From VXYL01 sp965203685 (GTDB lineage: Bacteria; Pseudomonadota; Gammaproteobacteria; Pseudomonadales; Azotimanducaceae), in contig OZ241908.1 of assembly GCA_965203685.1 (NCBI GenBank), forward strand, positions 2,108,001 to 2,172,000: DNA of 64,000 bases, in the 5' to 3' direction. Positions 1-9,400 of this stretch are shown here, one piece after another. How positions within the stretch are numbered: position 1 is the stretch's first letter; each line of letters begins with the position of its first letter. The position numbers were made by a program, and so were the translations under genes. A model generated the notes under the pieces. That model was not told where the DNA came from, did no database searches, and worked only from the letters and a program-made list of their open reading frames with translations.

Positions 1-339
1 CCGGACGAATTCGTGGCACGGGTCGGCAACGTGGTCGCGATCGCCGGCATCGGCAACCCGGGACGGTTCCAGGCGACCTTGGACGCGATCCGTTTGGACT
101 CGACCTTGCGCGCGTTCCCCGACCACCACGTGTTTACCGCCGAAGATGTGGCCGTCGGCGATGACGGCCAAGTCGTTGTCACGGAGAAGGATGCCGAAAA
201 GCTGAAGATGTTCGATGCTGCCGCGATCAGGCATTGCTGGTATCTCGAGATCGACGTCGGCTTTTCGGAGCCTGTGGACGATTTCCTGACCGAGCTATTG
301 ACCGAGCGCGGCGTCATCCGCCGGACCGTGACCCGGTAG
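1..339 (+). CDS. lpxK: Tetraacyldisaccharide 4'-kinase, C-terminal part (cut by window edge)
   Basis: This is the last 112 codons of LpxK, the inner-membrane kinase that phosphorylates the 4' position of the lipid A disaccharide. The frame is open from base 1 and the real start lies outside the window. Visible family hallmarks are AIAGIGNPGRF, FPDHH and VVTEKDAEKLK, all typical of the LpxK C-terminal half. The stop is 10 bases before kdsB, an lpxK-kdsB order common in Gammaproteobacteria that couples lipid A and Kdo supply. Confidence 0.93.
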   Translation, partial: PDEFVARVGNVVAIAGIGNPGRFQATLDAIRLDSTLRAFPDHHVFTAEDVAVGDDGQVVVTEKDAEKLKMFDAAAIRHCWYLEIDVGFSEPVDDFLTELLTERGVIRRTVTR

Positions 340-349
340 CCTCGGGGCA

Positions 350-1123
350 GTGCGCTTCTCCGTCGTTATACCTGCCCGCTACGCGTCGACGCGGTTGCCC
401 GGCAAACCCCTTCTGGACATTGGTGGGAAGGCCATGGTGGTGCGCGTCGCGGAACGGGCCTTGGCGTCGTCCGCCGAGAACGTGGTCGTCGCCACCGACG
501 ACGCCCGCGTGCTCGACGCTCTCACGGGGACACCCGCGGCCGCCCTGATGACGCGCGACGACCACCCAACGGGGTCTGACCGGGTCATGGAAGTCGTCGA
601 AGAGCAAGGTTGGGCCGACGACGACGTCGTCGTGAATGTCCAGGGCGACGAGCCCCTGATCCCGCCAGCGGTCATCGACCAAGTGGCCGCATTACTGAGC
701 GACGGTACGTGCGGTGTGGCGACCCTCAGCGAGCCCATCACGCGTGGCGAGGACGTGTTCGACCCGAACATCGTGAAGGTGGTCGTCAACCGCCTTGGCC
801 GGGCGCTCTACTTCTCACGGGCGCCGATGCCGTGGTGGCGGGACGGGTTTCGGGCCAGCGATGTGCCGGACATCGCCGGTGCCGGCGCGGGATGGAAACG
901 CCACATTGGCATCTACGCGTACCGCGTGATGGCACTAAGGGAGTTCGTCCACTGGCCGCCGAGCGCGTTGGAGGAGACCGAAGCCCTGGAACAACTGCGC
1001 CTGCTCGACCACGGCGCCATCGCGGTCGCCGATGCGGTGGAACCAGTGCCGGGCGGTGTCGACACCCCGGCGGACGCCGATCGCGTTCGTGCCGTGCTTG
1101 CTGCCGCCAGCGACGCGCCTTGA
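350..1123 (+). CDS. kdsB: 3-deoxy-manno-octulosonate cytidylyltransferase
   Basis: KdsB activates Kdo with CTP to make CMP-Kdo for the inner core of LPS; it is cytosolic. The 257-residue length is normal. The nucleotide-binding N terminus (VVIPARYASTRLPGKPL), the VNVQGDEPLIP motif and the KRHIGIYAYR motif are all present. The start is GTG, chosen because the N terminus then aligns with the family; the upstream CGGGGCA gives a weak ribosome site. It closely follows lpxK and is probably co-transcribed with it. Confidence 0.95.
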   Translation: MRFSVVIPARYASTRLPGKPLLDIGGKAMVVRVAERALASSAENVVVATDDARVLDALTGTPAAALMTRDDHPTGSDRVMEVVEEQGWADDDVVVNVQGDEPLIPPAVIDQVAALLSDGTCGVATLSEPITRGEDVFDPNIVKVVVNRLGRALYFSRAPMPWWRDGFRASDVPDIAGAGAGWKRHIGIYAYRVMALREFVHWPPSALEETEALEQLRLLDHGAIAVADAVEPVPGGVDTPADADRVRAVLAAASDAP

Positions 1124-1151
1124 CCGTGCATTCCCGGTTGAACCGACGCCG

Positions 1152-2597
1152 TCAGTCCGCTGCCACCAGCTTCCGCACCCAACCGTCGCCCTTGGTCAAC
1201 AGGTAGATCTCGCCGTCTGCATCGACCCCGAGGCGCAAGTCGGCCCGCATGCCGCCGTGGTAGGTATTGTCGAACCCGGCGACGTCGAGCAGGTCGCGTT
1301 CCTCGCCGTCGAAGACGAGCCTGAGTTCCTCGACTGGAGCTGGGTTGCCGGGCTCGAGACCGTCCGTGTCGATGACGAATAGGCGTCCGAGCGTGATATC
1401 GGCGAACACGTACCTGCCTTTGAGCGCGTCGATGGCGTCGCCCTGGTAGACGTAGCCGCTACCGATCGCGTAGCCCTCGCCGTGGTCGTACTGCGCCACC
1501 GGATAGACGAACGGTCCGTCGTCCTCGGGCAGGGGGTAGACCTGGCCGATCCGCATTGCGCCCAGGCCGTAGGCGGTGGCGAACGTGCCCTCGCGGATCC
1601 GCCAGCCGTAGTTGCCGCCGGCGACGCCGAGGTTGACCTCTTCGACCTGGTCCTGGCCGATGTCGTTGATGTACATGCGCCCATCCGGTCCCCAAGAGAA
1701 GTGCTGCGGGTGGCGTAGGCCGTACGCCCAGACCTCCGGGATCGCGTCCGAGTTGTCGAGGAACGGGTTGTCGCCGGGGATTCCGTAGGCCGCTTCGCCT
1801 TGGCCTCCGAGCGGGTCGATGCGAATGATCGCGCCGAGCAAGGTCGCAGGATTCTGCCCGTGCTCGTGGGGGTCGTTGGCACCACCGCCATCACCGAGGC
1901 AGGCGTAGAGCATGCCGTAGTCGGGCGAGCCCTCGGCGGCCGTCGGGTTGAACGCCAGTGTGCCGACGTTGTGGGTTGGCGAGAACTGCGGCACGCGCAG
2001 AAGCTCGCGCATGGTGCCTTCGAAGACGTTGGCGCTCGGGTCGGCCGTTGTCCACTCGCTGATCACGCTTTCCTGGTGGCCACTGATATAGGTCATCAGG
2101 GGGTTGGCCGGCGCATCACCCGCCGCCTTCTTCGCGCCGCTGAAGCCGACATAGAGCTTGCCGAAGCCGGGCTTGCCGGCGTTCGCAAAGTCGGGATGGA
2201 AGGCGAAACCCAGGAGGCCGGACTCGTTGGGAAAGGCGACGTTGAAGAAGTCGACGTCGCGCGTCCGCAAGTCGAGGTAGGAACTCACCGAACTGCCATC
2301 GGACGCCGCGACATAAAGCAGGCCCCGCACGTCGCTGAAGACGACTCGGCCCGACCCGTCGGGGACCGGCTTCAAGTACTGGAGCCGCGCATGAGCCTTG
2401 TTCGTGCCGACCGGCTGTGCCGGGTCGGTGGTCATCGGCGCCCGCACGAACGGAACTACGCCCACGCGGATGTCGCCCTTGCCGATGGTCGCGGCGATGG
2501 GGTCGGCCAAGGGGGTCGGTTCATCGGCGGCGGCGTGCGGGACCAGTGCCATCAGCGCGAGCGCCGTGATTCGATGGGGTTTGAAGGTCGAGAACAT
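1152..2597 (-). CDS. PQQ-dependent sugar dehydrogenase (glucose/sorbosone dehydrogenase family), exported
   Basis: A 481-residue protein with a cleavable signal peptide (about residues 1-24, ending HAAA). The rest is a six-bladed beta-propeller of the soluble glucose/sorbosone dehydrogenase type, which oxidises sugars with bound PQQ in the periplasm. Family motifs seen include GDGGGANDPHEHGQNP, WAYGLRHPQHFSW, INDIGQDQVEEVN and NYGWR. The substrate cannot be read from sequence. It is convergent with kdsB and stands alone; no PQQ biosynthesis genes are in the window. Confidence 0.88.
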   Translation of the reverse strand: MFSTFKPHRITALALMALVPHAAADEPTPLADPIAATIGKGDIRVGVVPFVRAPMTTDPAQPVGTNKAHARLQYLKPVPDGSGRVVFSDVRGLLYVAASDGSSVSSYLDLRTRDVDFFNVAFPNESGLLGFAFHPDFANAGKPGFGKLYVGFSGAKKAAGDAPANPLMTYISGHQESVISEWTTADPSANVFEGTMRELLRVPQFSPTHNVGTLAFNPTAAEGSPDYGMLYACLGDGGGANDPHEHGQNPATLLGAIIRIDPLGGQGEAAYGIPGDNPFLDNSDAIPEVWAYGLRHPQHFSWGPDGRMYINDIGQDQVEEVNLGVAGGNYGWRIREGTFATAYGLGAMRIGQVYPLPEDDGPFVYPVAQYDHGEGYAIGSGYVYQGDAIDALKGRYVFADITLGRLFVIDTDGLEPGNPAPVEELRLVFDGEERDLLDVAGFDNTYHGGMRADLRLGVDADGEIYLLTKGDGWVRKLVAAD

Positions 2598-2674
2598 GGA
2601 CTTGAGGTTCCTGCGGGCTTACGCAGCCGCAATTCTGGCACACACTGGCGACCTCGGCGGATTGCGAGAGATCG

Positions 2675-2700
2675 ATTGCGGGCCGGGAGGCCCGCGTACC
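2675..2700 (-). repeat. Dispersed palindromic repeat, copy 1 (single unit)
   Basis: Read on the minus strand the 26-base unit begins GGTACGCGGGCCTCCCGG and ends CCCGCAAT. CGGGC...GCCCG makes a short hairpin. The left part is identical to the unit at 33688. It lies in the 117-base gap between fabY and the sugar dehydrogenase. Confidence 0.75.
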
Positions 2701-2714
2701 AGGTCACCTTGGCG

Positions 2715-4559
2715 TCAGGCGAACGGGTTGTCGAGTTCCAGCGACACCGCAGGATCGTGCCCGGGCACGCGAATGCCCTGGGCGCTGATCTCGAGATCCG
2801 TGCCTTCGAGCACGCCCTCGCCGTACCGGTAGATCGTCTCCGCGTCGCCGCGGGTCGCGGCTGCGTCGTAGTCGAGCGCGGCCGACCGCACGCGTTCGTT
2901 GCGGGCCGCATGTTTCGCCATCGCGGCCTTGCCATGGCGGGCAGCCATGATCTCGCGGGCCACGTGGGGCGCCAGCAGGAGCCCAGTGGCGTTGTTGCCG
3001 CCGAATCCCTTGGAGTTCACCAAGGCCATGTCGAGGCCCGCCGGATCAACCTCGATATGTTCCGGGGCGATCCGCAAATGGCTGTGGTGGACGTCTTCGG
3101 CCGGCTCGTCGATCGTGGCGATCCCCGGGATCCAGCCGTATTGCCAGGTTCCCAGGGCGGACGTGGTCTGATCGCCCGACGCCGGGGCGAGCGTGTGTCC
3201 CAAGTACGCCTTCACGGCGGCGACGTTCCAGCGTTCGATGCCGAAGGTCTTCGCCATCTCGTTCAGGATATGCGACTCGGTGACGCGGTTCTGCGGCGTG
3301 CCGGTGCCATGGGCGTGCACGTAGGATCGTTCGCGGACCGCGTCCTCGCCGAGGATCGCGCGTCCGAGGCCAAGTGCCTTGGCGACGGTCACGTAGTTGC
3401 CGACCCCGGGGCCGGGGATCGACTTCTTGAAACCGTCGGCGTTGACGAAAACGTCCGCGACGGCGCCGTGGATGTCGGCGCCGAGTTCGAGTGCGAGCGA
3501 ATCGTCCGTCAGCACGACGTAGACGCCAGCCTCGGCCAGGGTGAAGCCGCAGTTCTCCGCGAACGGCCGGCACGCGCGGCGATTGTCCACCGCGGCGCTG
3601 CCATCGATGGCCATCAGTGCCTCGTCCTCGGCGAGCGCGCCCATGGTGCGGTAGGCCTCGACGACCTCGGGCAGGATCGGGGCTTCGGCACCGCCGATGA
3701 CGGCGACGCGGCAGCGTCCGGCGCGGATGTCGTGAACGGCGCTGCGCAGGTTGTAGAGGAACGTCGCGCAGGCACCGATGACGCCCCCGGTGGTGCCGAG
3801 GCTGCCGATCACGTACGCGTTGACGAAATCGATCGGCATCTCGCAAAGGCCTAGTGCGGCCTGTTTCGACGTCGGTCGGCGGCCCATCAAGGGAGCCTGC
3901 ATCATGCCGCCGTTGCTGTTGTTGTCGAGTTGGCCCATGGCGCTGCCGGCGTAGGCGGCGAACTGGTCCGGGCCGACGTGGCGGCGCAGTTCCTCCCAGG
4001 GAATGCCCACCGACTGCACCGCGTCGGAGGCCCCGTAGACGGACAGTTGCAGCCCGCGCGGGTGGCTGCGCGCCGCGTACAGGCGGCCTGGTTCGAAACC
4101 GGACGGCGCTTGGCCAGCGGACGTGACGCGCGAGACGCGCCGGTCGGGAATGAGCACCGCAGTGCGCCGCGTCGTTACCTCAACGCGGCCGTCCTCGCGC
4201 TTTACCGTCGTCCAGCCGTCCGGCAGTTCGTCGGGAACTTCCCGCGCACGCAGGGTGAAGCTCAACGTGCCTTCGTCGTCCACGGGCGTGAGGTGCGCGG
4301 CGCGCTGCCATCGGATGCGCTCGGGATCGAAACACTCGATGCGCCGGATCAGGGTGTGATCGCGCAGGTGCTGGCGCAGCGTCTCGTCGCGCGAGTCGCC
4401 TTCGACGTTCATGAGCGTCGCGAGGCTTGAGTATGTGTCGTCCGCCGACGCCTGGTCGATCGCGTCGATCACGGTGCGCCGATACGCGTGGTGGAAGGAC
4501 ACACGGCCCGCGGGGTTGACTCCGCCGAAGCCGACGATGACGGGTAGCGGCGCGCCCAT
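2715..4559 (-). CDS. fabY: FabY-type beta-ketoacyl-ACP synthase
   Basis: A 614-residue ketosynthase of the FabY family, known from Pseudomonas aeruginosa, where it condenses acetyl-CoA with malonyl-ACP to start fatty acid synthesis in place of FabH. The N terminus (VIVGFGGVNPAGRVSFHHAYRR) is the FabY hallmark. The catalytic triad is visible: Cys264 (GACATFLYN), His417 (VHAHGTGTPQNRVTE) and His455 (KAYLGHTLA), then NSKGFGGNNA. The start is the ATG at 4559; a longer frame to 4670 would overlap the thiolase and lacks homology. It follows the thiolase by 19 bases, so they are likely one operon. Nearness to a carboxylase that could supply malonyl-CoA fits the role. Confidence 0.9.
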   Translation of the reverse strand: MGAPLPVIVGFGGVNPAGRVSFHHAYRRTVIDAIDQASADDTYSSLATLMNVEGDSRDETLRQHLRDHTLIRRIECFDPERIRWQRAAHLTPVDDEGTLSFTLRAREVPDELPDGWTTVKREDGRVEVTTRRTAVLIPDRRVSRVTSAGQAPSGFEPGRLYAARSHPRGLQLSVYGASDAVQSVGIPWEELRRHVGPDQFAAYAGSAMGQLDNNSNGGMMQAPLMGRRPTSKQAALGLCEMPIDFVNAYVIGSLGTTGGVIGACATFLYNLRSAVHDIRAGRCRVAVIGGAEAPILPEVVEAYRTMGALAEDEALMAIDGSAAVDNRRACRPFAENCGFTLAEAGVYVVLTDDSLALELGADIHGAVADVFVNADGFKKSIPGPGVGNYVTVAKALGLGRAILGEDAVRERSYVHAHGTGTPQNRVTESHILNEMAKTFGIERWNVAAVKAYLGHTLAPASGDQTTSALGTWQYGWIPGIATIDEPAEDVHHSHLRIAPEHIEVDPAGLDMALVNSKGFGGNNATGLLLAPHVAREIMAARHGKAAMAKHAARNERVRSAALDYDAAATRGDAETIYRYGEGVLEGTDLEISAQGIRVPGHDPAVSLELDNPFA

Positions 4560-4578
4560 GTTGTCTATCTCGTTCGCG

Positions 4579-5724
4579 CTACAGCCGTTCGAGCGCGATG
4601 GCGGTGGCCTCGCCGCCGCCGATGCACAGCGAGGCGACACCGCGTTTGCCGCCGGTGGCCTCGAGGGCATGCGTCAAGGTGACGATGAGGCGCGCCCCGG
4701 TTGAACCGATGGGATGGCCCTGGGCGCAGGCGCCGCCGTAGAGGTTCACCTTGTCGGCGTCGAGCCCGAGTTCGTCGATGGCCATCATCGGCACGCAGGC
4801 GAACGCCTCGTTGATTTCGAAGACGTCGACGTCGTCCCGCGACCAGCCGGCCCTGTCGAGGACCTTGGCGATCGCCCCGGCCGGTGCGACCGTGAAGGCC
4901 GAGGGGTGGATCGAGTGGGTGGCGTGGGCGACGATGCGCGCGAGGGGCTCGGTGCCGGCGGCCGCATCCTCGCCGCCGATGACCAGCGCCGAAGCGCCAT
5001 CGGAGATCGAACTGGCGTTCGCGGCGGTGATCGTGCCGTCCTTCTTGAACGCCGGCCGAAGACTGGGAATCCGGTCGATCTTGGAGCGTCGCGGCTGCTC
5101 GTCCTCGGTGATATCGCCGAACGGGCTGATTTCGGCGTCGAGCGCGCCGTTGTCCATGGCTGCCAGCGCCTTGGTGACGGACCGGATCGCGAAGTCGTCC
5201 ATGGCCGCGCGCGTAAGCTGGTGCTCATCGGCGGTGTCTTGGGCGAAACTCCCCATTGAGCCGCCCGTCTCGGCATCCTCGAGCCCGTCGGTGAACATCG
5301 AGTCCGCGAGTTCCCGGTGGCCCATGCGCAGGCCCGCACGGGCCTTCTGGACGAGGTACGGGGCGTTGGTCATGCTCTCCATGCCCCCGGCGACCACGCA
5401 CTCGGCGCTGCCGGCCCGGATGAGGTCGGTCGCCAGCATCGCGGCCTTCATGCCCGATCCGCACACCTTGTTCACGGTTGTTGCGCCGCAGGTATCCGGA
5501 AGGCCGGCTTCGCGCATAGCTTGGCGCGCCGGCGCTTGGCGGACGCCCGCACTCACCACGTTGCCCATGAATACCTCGTCGATGGCGTCCGCATCGACCC
5601 CGGCATGCTCGATCGCGGCGCGGATGGCATGTGCGCCGAGTTGGGGGGCCGTGCTCGTGCTGAGCGCACCTTGGAAACTACCGATAGGCGTGCGCTTGGC
5701 ACCGAGGACGTAGGCGTGGGTCAT
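4579..5724 (-). CDS. Acetyl-CoA C-acetyltransferase (thiolase)
   Basis: A 381-residue thiolase that either condenses two acetyl-CoA or cleaves acetoacetyl-CoA. The nucleophile Cys88 (NKVCGSGMKAAM), the GHPIGSTGAR histidine motif and the C-terminal CIGGGEATAI cysteine are present. A good ribosome site (AAGGAG) precedes the ATG. It is just upstream of fabY on the same strand, so the pair may share acetyl-CoA handling. A biosynthetic (AtoB/PhaA-like) and a degradative role cannot be separated from sequence; no FadB partner is nearby. Confidence 0.9.
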   Translation of the reverse strand: MTHAYVLGAKRTPIGSFQGALSTSTAPQLGAHAIRAAIEHAGVDADAIDEVFMGNVVSAGVRQAPARQAMREAGLPDTCGATTVNKVCGSGMKAAMLATDLIRAGSAECVVAGGMESMTNAPYLVQKARAGLRMGHRELADSMFTDGLEDAETGGSMGSFAQDTADEHQLTRAAMDDFAIRSVTKALAAMDNGALDAEISPFGDITEDEQPRRSKIDRIPSLRPAFKKDGTITAANASSISDGASALVIGGEDAAAGTEPLARIVAHATHSIHPSAFTVAPAGAIAKVLDRAGWSRDDVDVFEINEAFACVPMMAIDELGLDADKVNLYGGACAQGHPIGSTGARLIVTLTHALEATGGKRGVASLCIGGGEATAIALERL

Positions 5725-5756
5725 GGGGTCTCCTTGGGAGATTGAAGGGGTGTTGG

Positions 5757-6269
5757 TCAGGCGCGTTCGTGGAACCGCGGCAGCAGTTCGGCGAAGTTAC
5801 ACGGCTTGAAGTCCGCATCCAACTGATTTCGCAGGATTTGGTCCCACGCCGTGCGGCAGGCACCCGTGGAGCCCGGCATCGCGAAGATGAGCGTGCCGTT
5901 CGCGAGTCCGCCAACGGCGCGGGATTGGATGGTGGAACTGCCGATTTCGTCGAACGAGACCTGCCGGAAGAGTTCGCCGAAGCCATCGATGGTCTTGTCG
6001 AAGAGCGGCAGCAGCGCCTCGGGTGTGCTGTCGCGACCGGTGAAGCCCGTACCCCCGGTGGTCAGGACGGCCTGCACGTCGGCATCGGCGATCCATGCGC
6101 TCACGATGGCGCGGATCGCGTAGACGTCGTCGCGGACGATGCGCCGCGCGGCGAGGCGGTGGCCGGAGCCGGTCAGTCGCTCGACGAGTAGGTCGCCGGA
6201 GGTGTCCTCGTCGGGCCCACGCGTGTCGGAAACGGTTAGGACGGCAATGGCGAGTGACGGGTGGGTCAT
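5757..6269 (-). CDS. moaB: Molybdenum cofactor biosynthesis protein B
   Basis: A 170-residue MoaB/Mog-fold protein that acts on molybdopterin. The motifs VLTVSDTRGPDEDTSG, TTGGTGFTGRD and AMPGSTGACRTAWD are diagnostic for MoaB. The ATG at 6269 is preferred because the family starts just before the SLAIAVLTVSD strand; the longer frame to 6302 adds 11 unrelated residues. It is 32 bases upstream of the thiolase, on the same strand, but functionally unrelated. No other moa or moe genes are in the window. Confidence 0.9.
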   Translation of the reverse strand: MTHPSLAIAVLTVSDTRGPDEDTSGDLLVERLTGSGHRLAARRIVRDDVYAIRAIVSAWIADADVQAVLTTGGTGFTGRDSTPEALLPLFDKTIDGFGELFRQVSFDEIGSSTIQSRAVGGLANGTLIFAMPGSTGACRTAWDQILRNQLDADFKPCNFAELLPRFHERA

Positions 6270-6326
6270 TTCGGGAAAACGATGCGCTCGGGCGCCGGTC
6301 AAGGGGCTATGGATTTAGGCCCGCGT

Positions 6327-6356
6327 TTGTGGAATGGTTCTAACCTGAATTATATA
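6327..6356 (+). promoter_or_regulatory. Candidate promoter for the fused carboxylase
   Basis: TTGTGG at 6327-6332 and TATATA at 6351-6356, 18 bases apart, sit in the short AT-rich patch of the divergent moaB/carboxylase intergenic space. This would give a leader of about 115 bases. Only the sequence match supports it. Confidence 0.35.
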
Positions 6357-6479
6357 GCGCGTTGCCGCACGGCAATGCGCGTGCGTCGAGCGCGCGGAGA
6401 TTTTGCGCATGGAACCGATGTATCGCAGCGCCGAGGGTAGGAACTAGGCGCGGAGCACGCCGGCCAAGGACTCTTGCTG

Positions 6480-9400
6480 ATGGAAAAGGCAGCTCCACCC
6501 GACGACCTGTTCATGATCGCCGAGACCTACGCTCGGGACACGTCGCTGCTGCCCGACGAGGAGCAGCATTTCGATCCGCCGTTGCGGGGCATGGTGCCGG
6601 ACGAGGAGGTTCGCCGTCAGGCTGAACTCCTCGACAACATGGACATCGACTCCTACATCGAGGCGGTGGTCACGGGTGCCGAGGATCCGAAGCGTGTACC
6701 GGCGCCGGACGCGATCCGGCGCCTCGGCACCCTCGAGCAGGAAGACCGCGACGGCCCGTTCTACTCGGCCGTCGTCGTGATGGACTTCGACGGCGACGAG
6801 CGTGGCGGCGTCGTCCAGCGACGCGTGGGTTTCATCGCCCAGAACCGCGGGGTTCGCACCGGCGAGTGGATGCCGGAGCACCATCTGAAGGCGGCAGCGT
6901 GCATCAAGGACTTCGCCAACCGCTCCCTGCCGATCGTCAGCTTGATGGACACGCCCGGCGCGGCCGGCGATGAAATCGCCAATAAGAACAACCAGTCGCA
7001 TAGCATTTCTCGACTCATCGCCGAGATGTCGAACACCGACGTGCCGAATCTCGGCATCGTCTACGGCCTCGGCTACTCGGGTGGCGCGATTCCCCTTGCC
7101 GCCAGCAACCTGATCCTGTCCGTGCGCGACGGTGTTTTCAGCACCATCCAGCCGAAGGGCCTTGCCAGCATCGCCCGCCGCTTGAACCTGTCGTGGCAGC
7201 AGTGCGCCAAGCAGGTGGGTCTCTCGCCCTATGAGCTCAAGGTCCAGGGCAACATCGACGCGGTCATCGACTACGTGCCGGGCGAGGATGTCAAGAACCT
7301 GTCCGAGGCCATCGTCTCCGGCATCCAGCACGTCGAGGAGACCACCAAGCGCTTCGTCGCCGAGAACCCCTACATCCTCGACCACTACAAGCGCAGCCTC
7401 CTGCGCTATCTCGATCCATCCGACCGGCTGCGGAAGTTGCAGGCGAGCGCCGGTCTGAAGCTCACCCGCAATCCCACGGAGTACCTCAACGTCTTCGGGG
7501 TGGCCTACCGCTACTTGCGCTACCTGCGCGTTCGTCGACGGATCAAGGCGACCACCACCGGCGCTTACGGCCGCCTCGCCGAACAGGAACTGCCGACCGG
7601 CGAACTCGACGCGCGCACCGACCGCGAGCGGCGACAGACATTTCTAAGTTGGCTGCAGGACCCGGACAAGGTGATCTACGACGACACCGTGGCCCGGGCT
7701 TGGAAGAACTACGTCGAGAAGAAGGAGGCAGTCAACGCGGCCCGCGGCCGCTTCGTCCAGTTCTTCCTCGGCGAGCCTCAGAAGAACTTCGAGGATGCCC
7801 GCGCGGGCCTCGTCGCGACCGTCGGCATGTACCTCTACAACCGCTGGAAGATCGACGCGGCCGGCAACTTCCGCGCGTTGAAGGGTTTCACCGAGAACGT
7901 GGCCGACGCGCGGCATCTCTTCGGTGTCGCGGAACTGGCCGAGCCCCGGGGCCTGATCGCGGCGTTGCGCGGCGATGCTGAACTCGGCCTGGCATTGCGC
8001 CAGCGGTTCAGCCACGAGGGCATGAAGCTCTTCGGCGAGGTGGGCGACAAGTCGGATGCCTACCTGCGCGAACAACTCGCGACCGAACTGAACGTGGCGA
8101 TGACGGAGGGTGCCCTTGCCGGCGATCTGCGCTCGGAAACCACGCTGTCGCCCACGACGCGCCGAGCGGTGAACGGGCAGTCGTCCACGATCGTGGCGAA
8201 CCGCCTGATCATCGAAGACCGGTTCCCCACGGCCTTCGCGCACGTGCAGACCGGCGGCAACCCGGCGCTCGCCGACATGACCGTGCTCGACGTCGTCCTC
8301 CACGACGAACTGCGCGCCGATTTCGCGAAGGAGTGCGAGAACCTGCTTCTCTTCGATGCCGTCTACGATCACATCGTCGCCAACTTGGCGTCAATCGCCC
8401 GGGAGGCCGAGTCGAGCCGCGCGCTGTCGCGGGAATCGCTTAAGCGCCTGATCGAGGCGGCGTTGGCGCAAGCGGGCGACGGCAGCGGCGAAAACGACGC
8501 GGCACGACTGCGTAGCCAGTTCTTCGACTGGTATCAGCGCACCTCCGCCCAGCCGCGTTCGGCGCGCTTCTTCCGCGCCGTCGAGGAGTGGAAGAAGAAC
8601 GCAAGCTCGCACATCTCGGACACCCTGTTCGTGGTCGTGACGTTCCTTTTCGAACGGTTGCTCTCGTCCTACCTGCAGGCGGAGTGGGACGGTCGCCGCT
8701 ACGACGGCCGCATCGCGCCGCGCAGCATCGGCCGCCGCAAGGACTTCTGGAACCGCTTGATCCAGGCGTACCGCGACCTCCTGATCCGCGACGTGCTGCA
8801 GGGCTACAAGCGGCGCAACGTGACCGGGTACGAGGCCTTCATCGAACGGTTCTTCGACGACTTCGAGGAACGCGACGCCGACCTCATCAGTTCCGACCCG
8901 CACCGGTTCCCGGGCCTGCGCGTCTCTATCCAAGGCTCCATTCAGAAAGGTACGCCGCCGTGCGGCGTGGTCACGGGCATCGGCCGCTTCAAGGACGGCC
9001 AGGGCGGCTTGCGCGCCGGTGTCGTGATCTCCAACACCGCCTTCAAGGCCGGCGCTTTCGACATGGCGAGCGCGGAGAAATTCTGCAAGCTCCTGGTAGT
9101 CTGCGCCGAGGAGCGTCTGCCCGTCATCTGCTTCATCTCCTCCGGCGGCATGCAGACCATGGAAGGTGCCGGGGCGCTGTTCTCCATGGCGGCCATCAAC
9201 GATCGGCTCACCCGTTTCGTCCGCGACTTCGACCTGCCGGTGATCATCTTCGGCTTCGGCGATTGCACGGGCGGCGCGCAGGCGAGCTTCGTCACCCACC
9301 CGCTGGTGCAGACCTGTTACTTCTCCGGCGCCAGCATGCCGTTCGCGGGACAGATCGTCGTCTCGAGCTACCTGCCGTCTGACTCCCACATCGCCAACTA

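Noticed and set aside
1800..3854. 684-codon plus-strand frame spanning the sugar dehydrogenase and fabY
   Set aside because: It crosses two well-supported minus-strand genes and an intergenic repeat; its sequence is Arg/Gly/Val-rich antisense noise.
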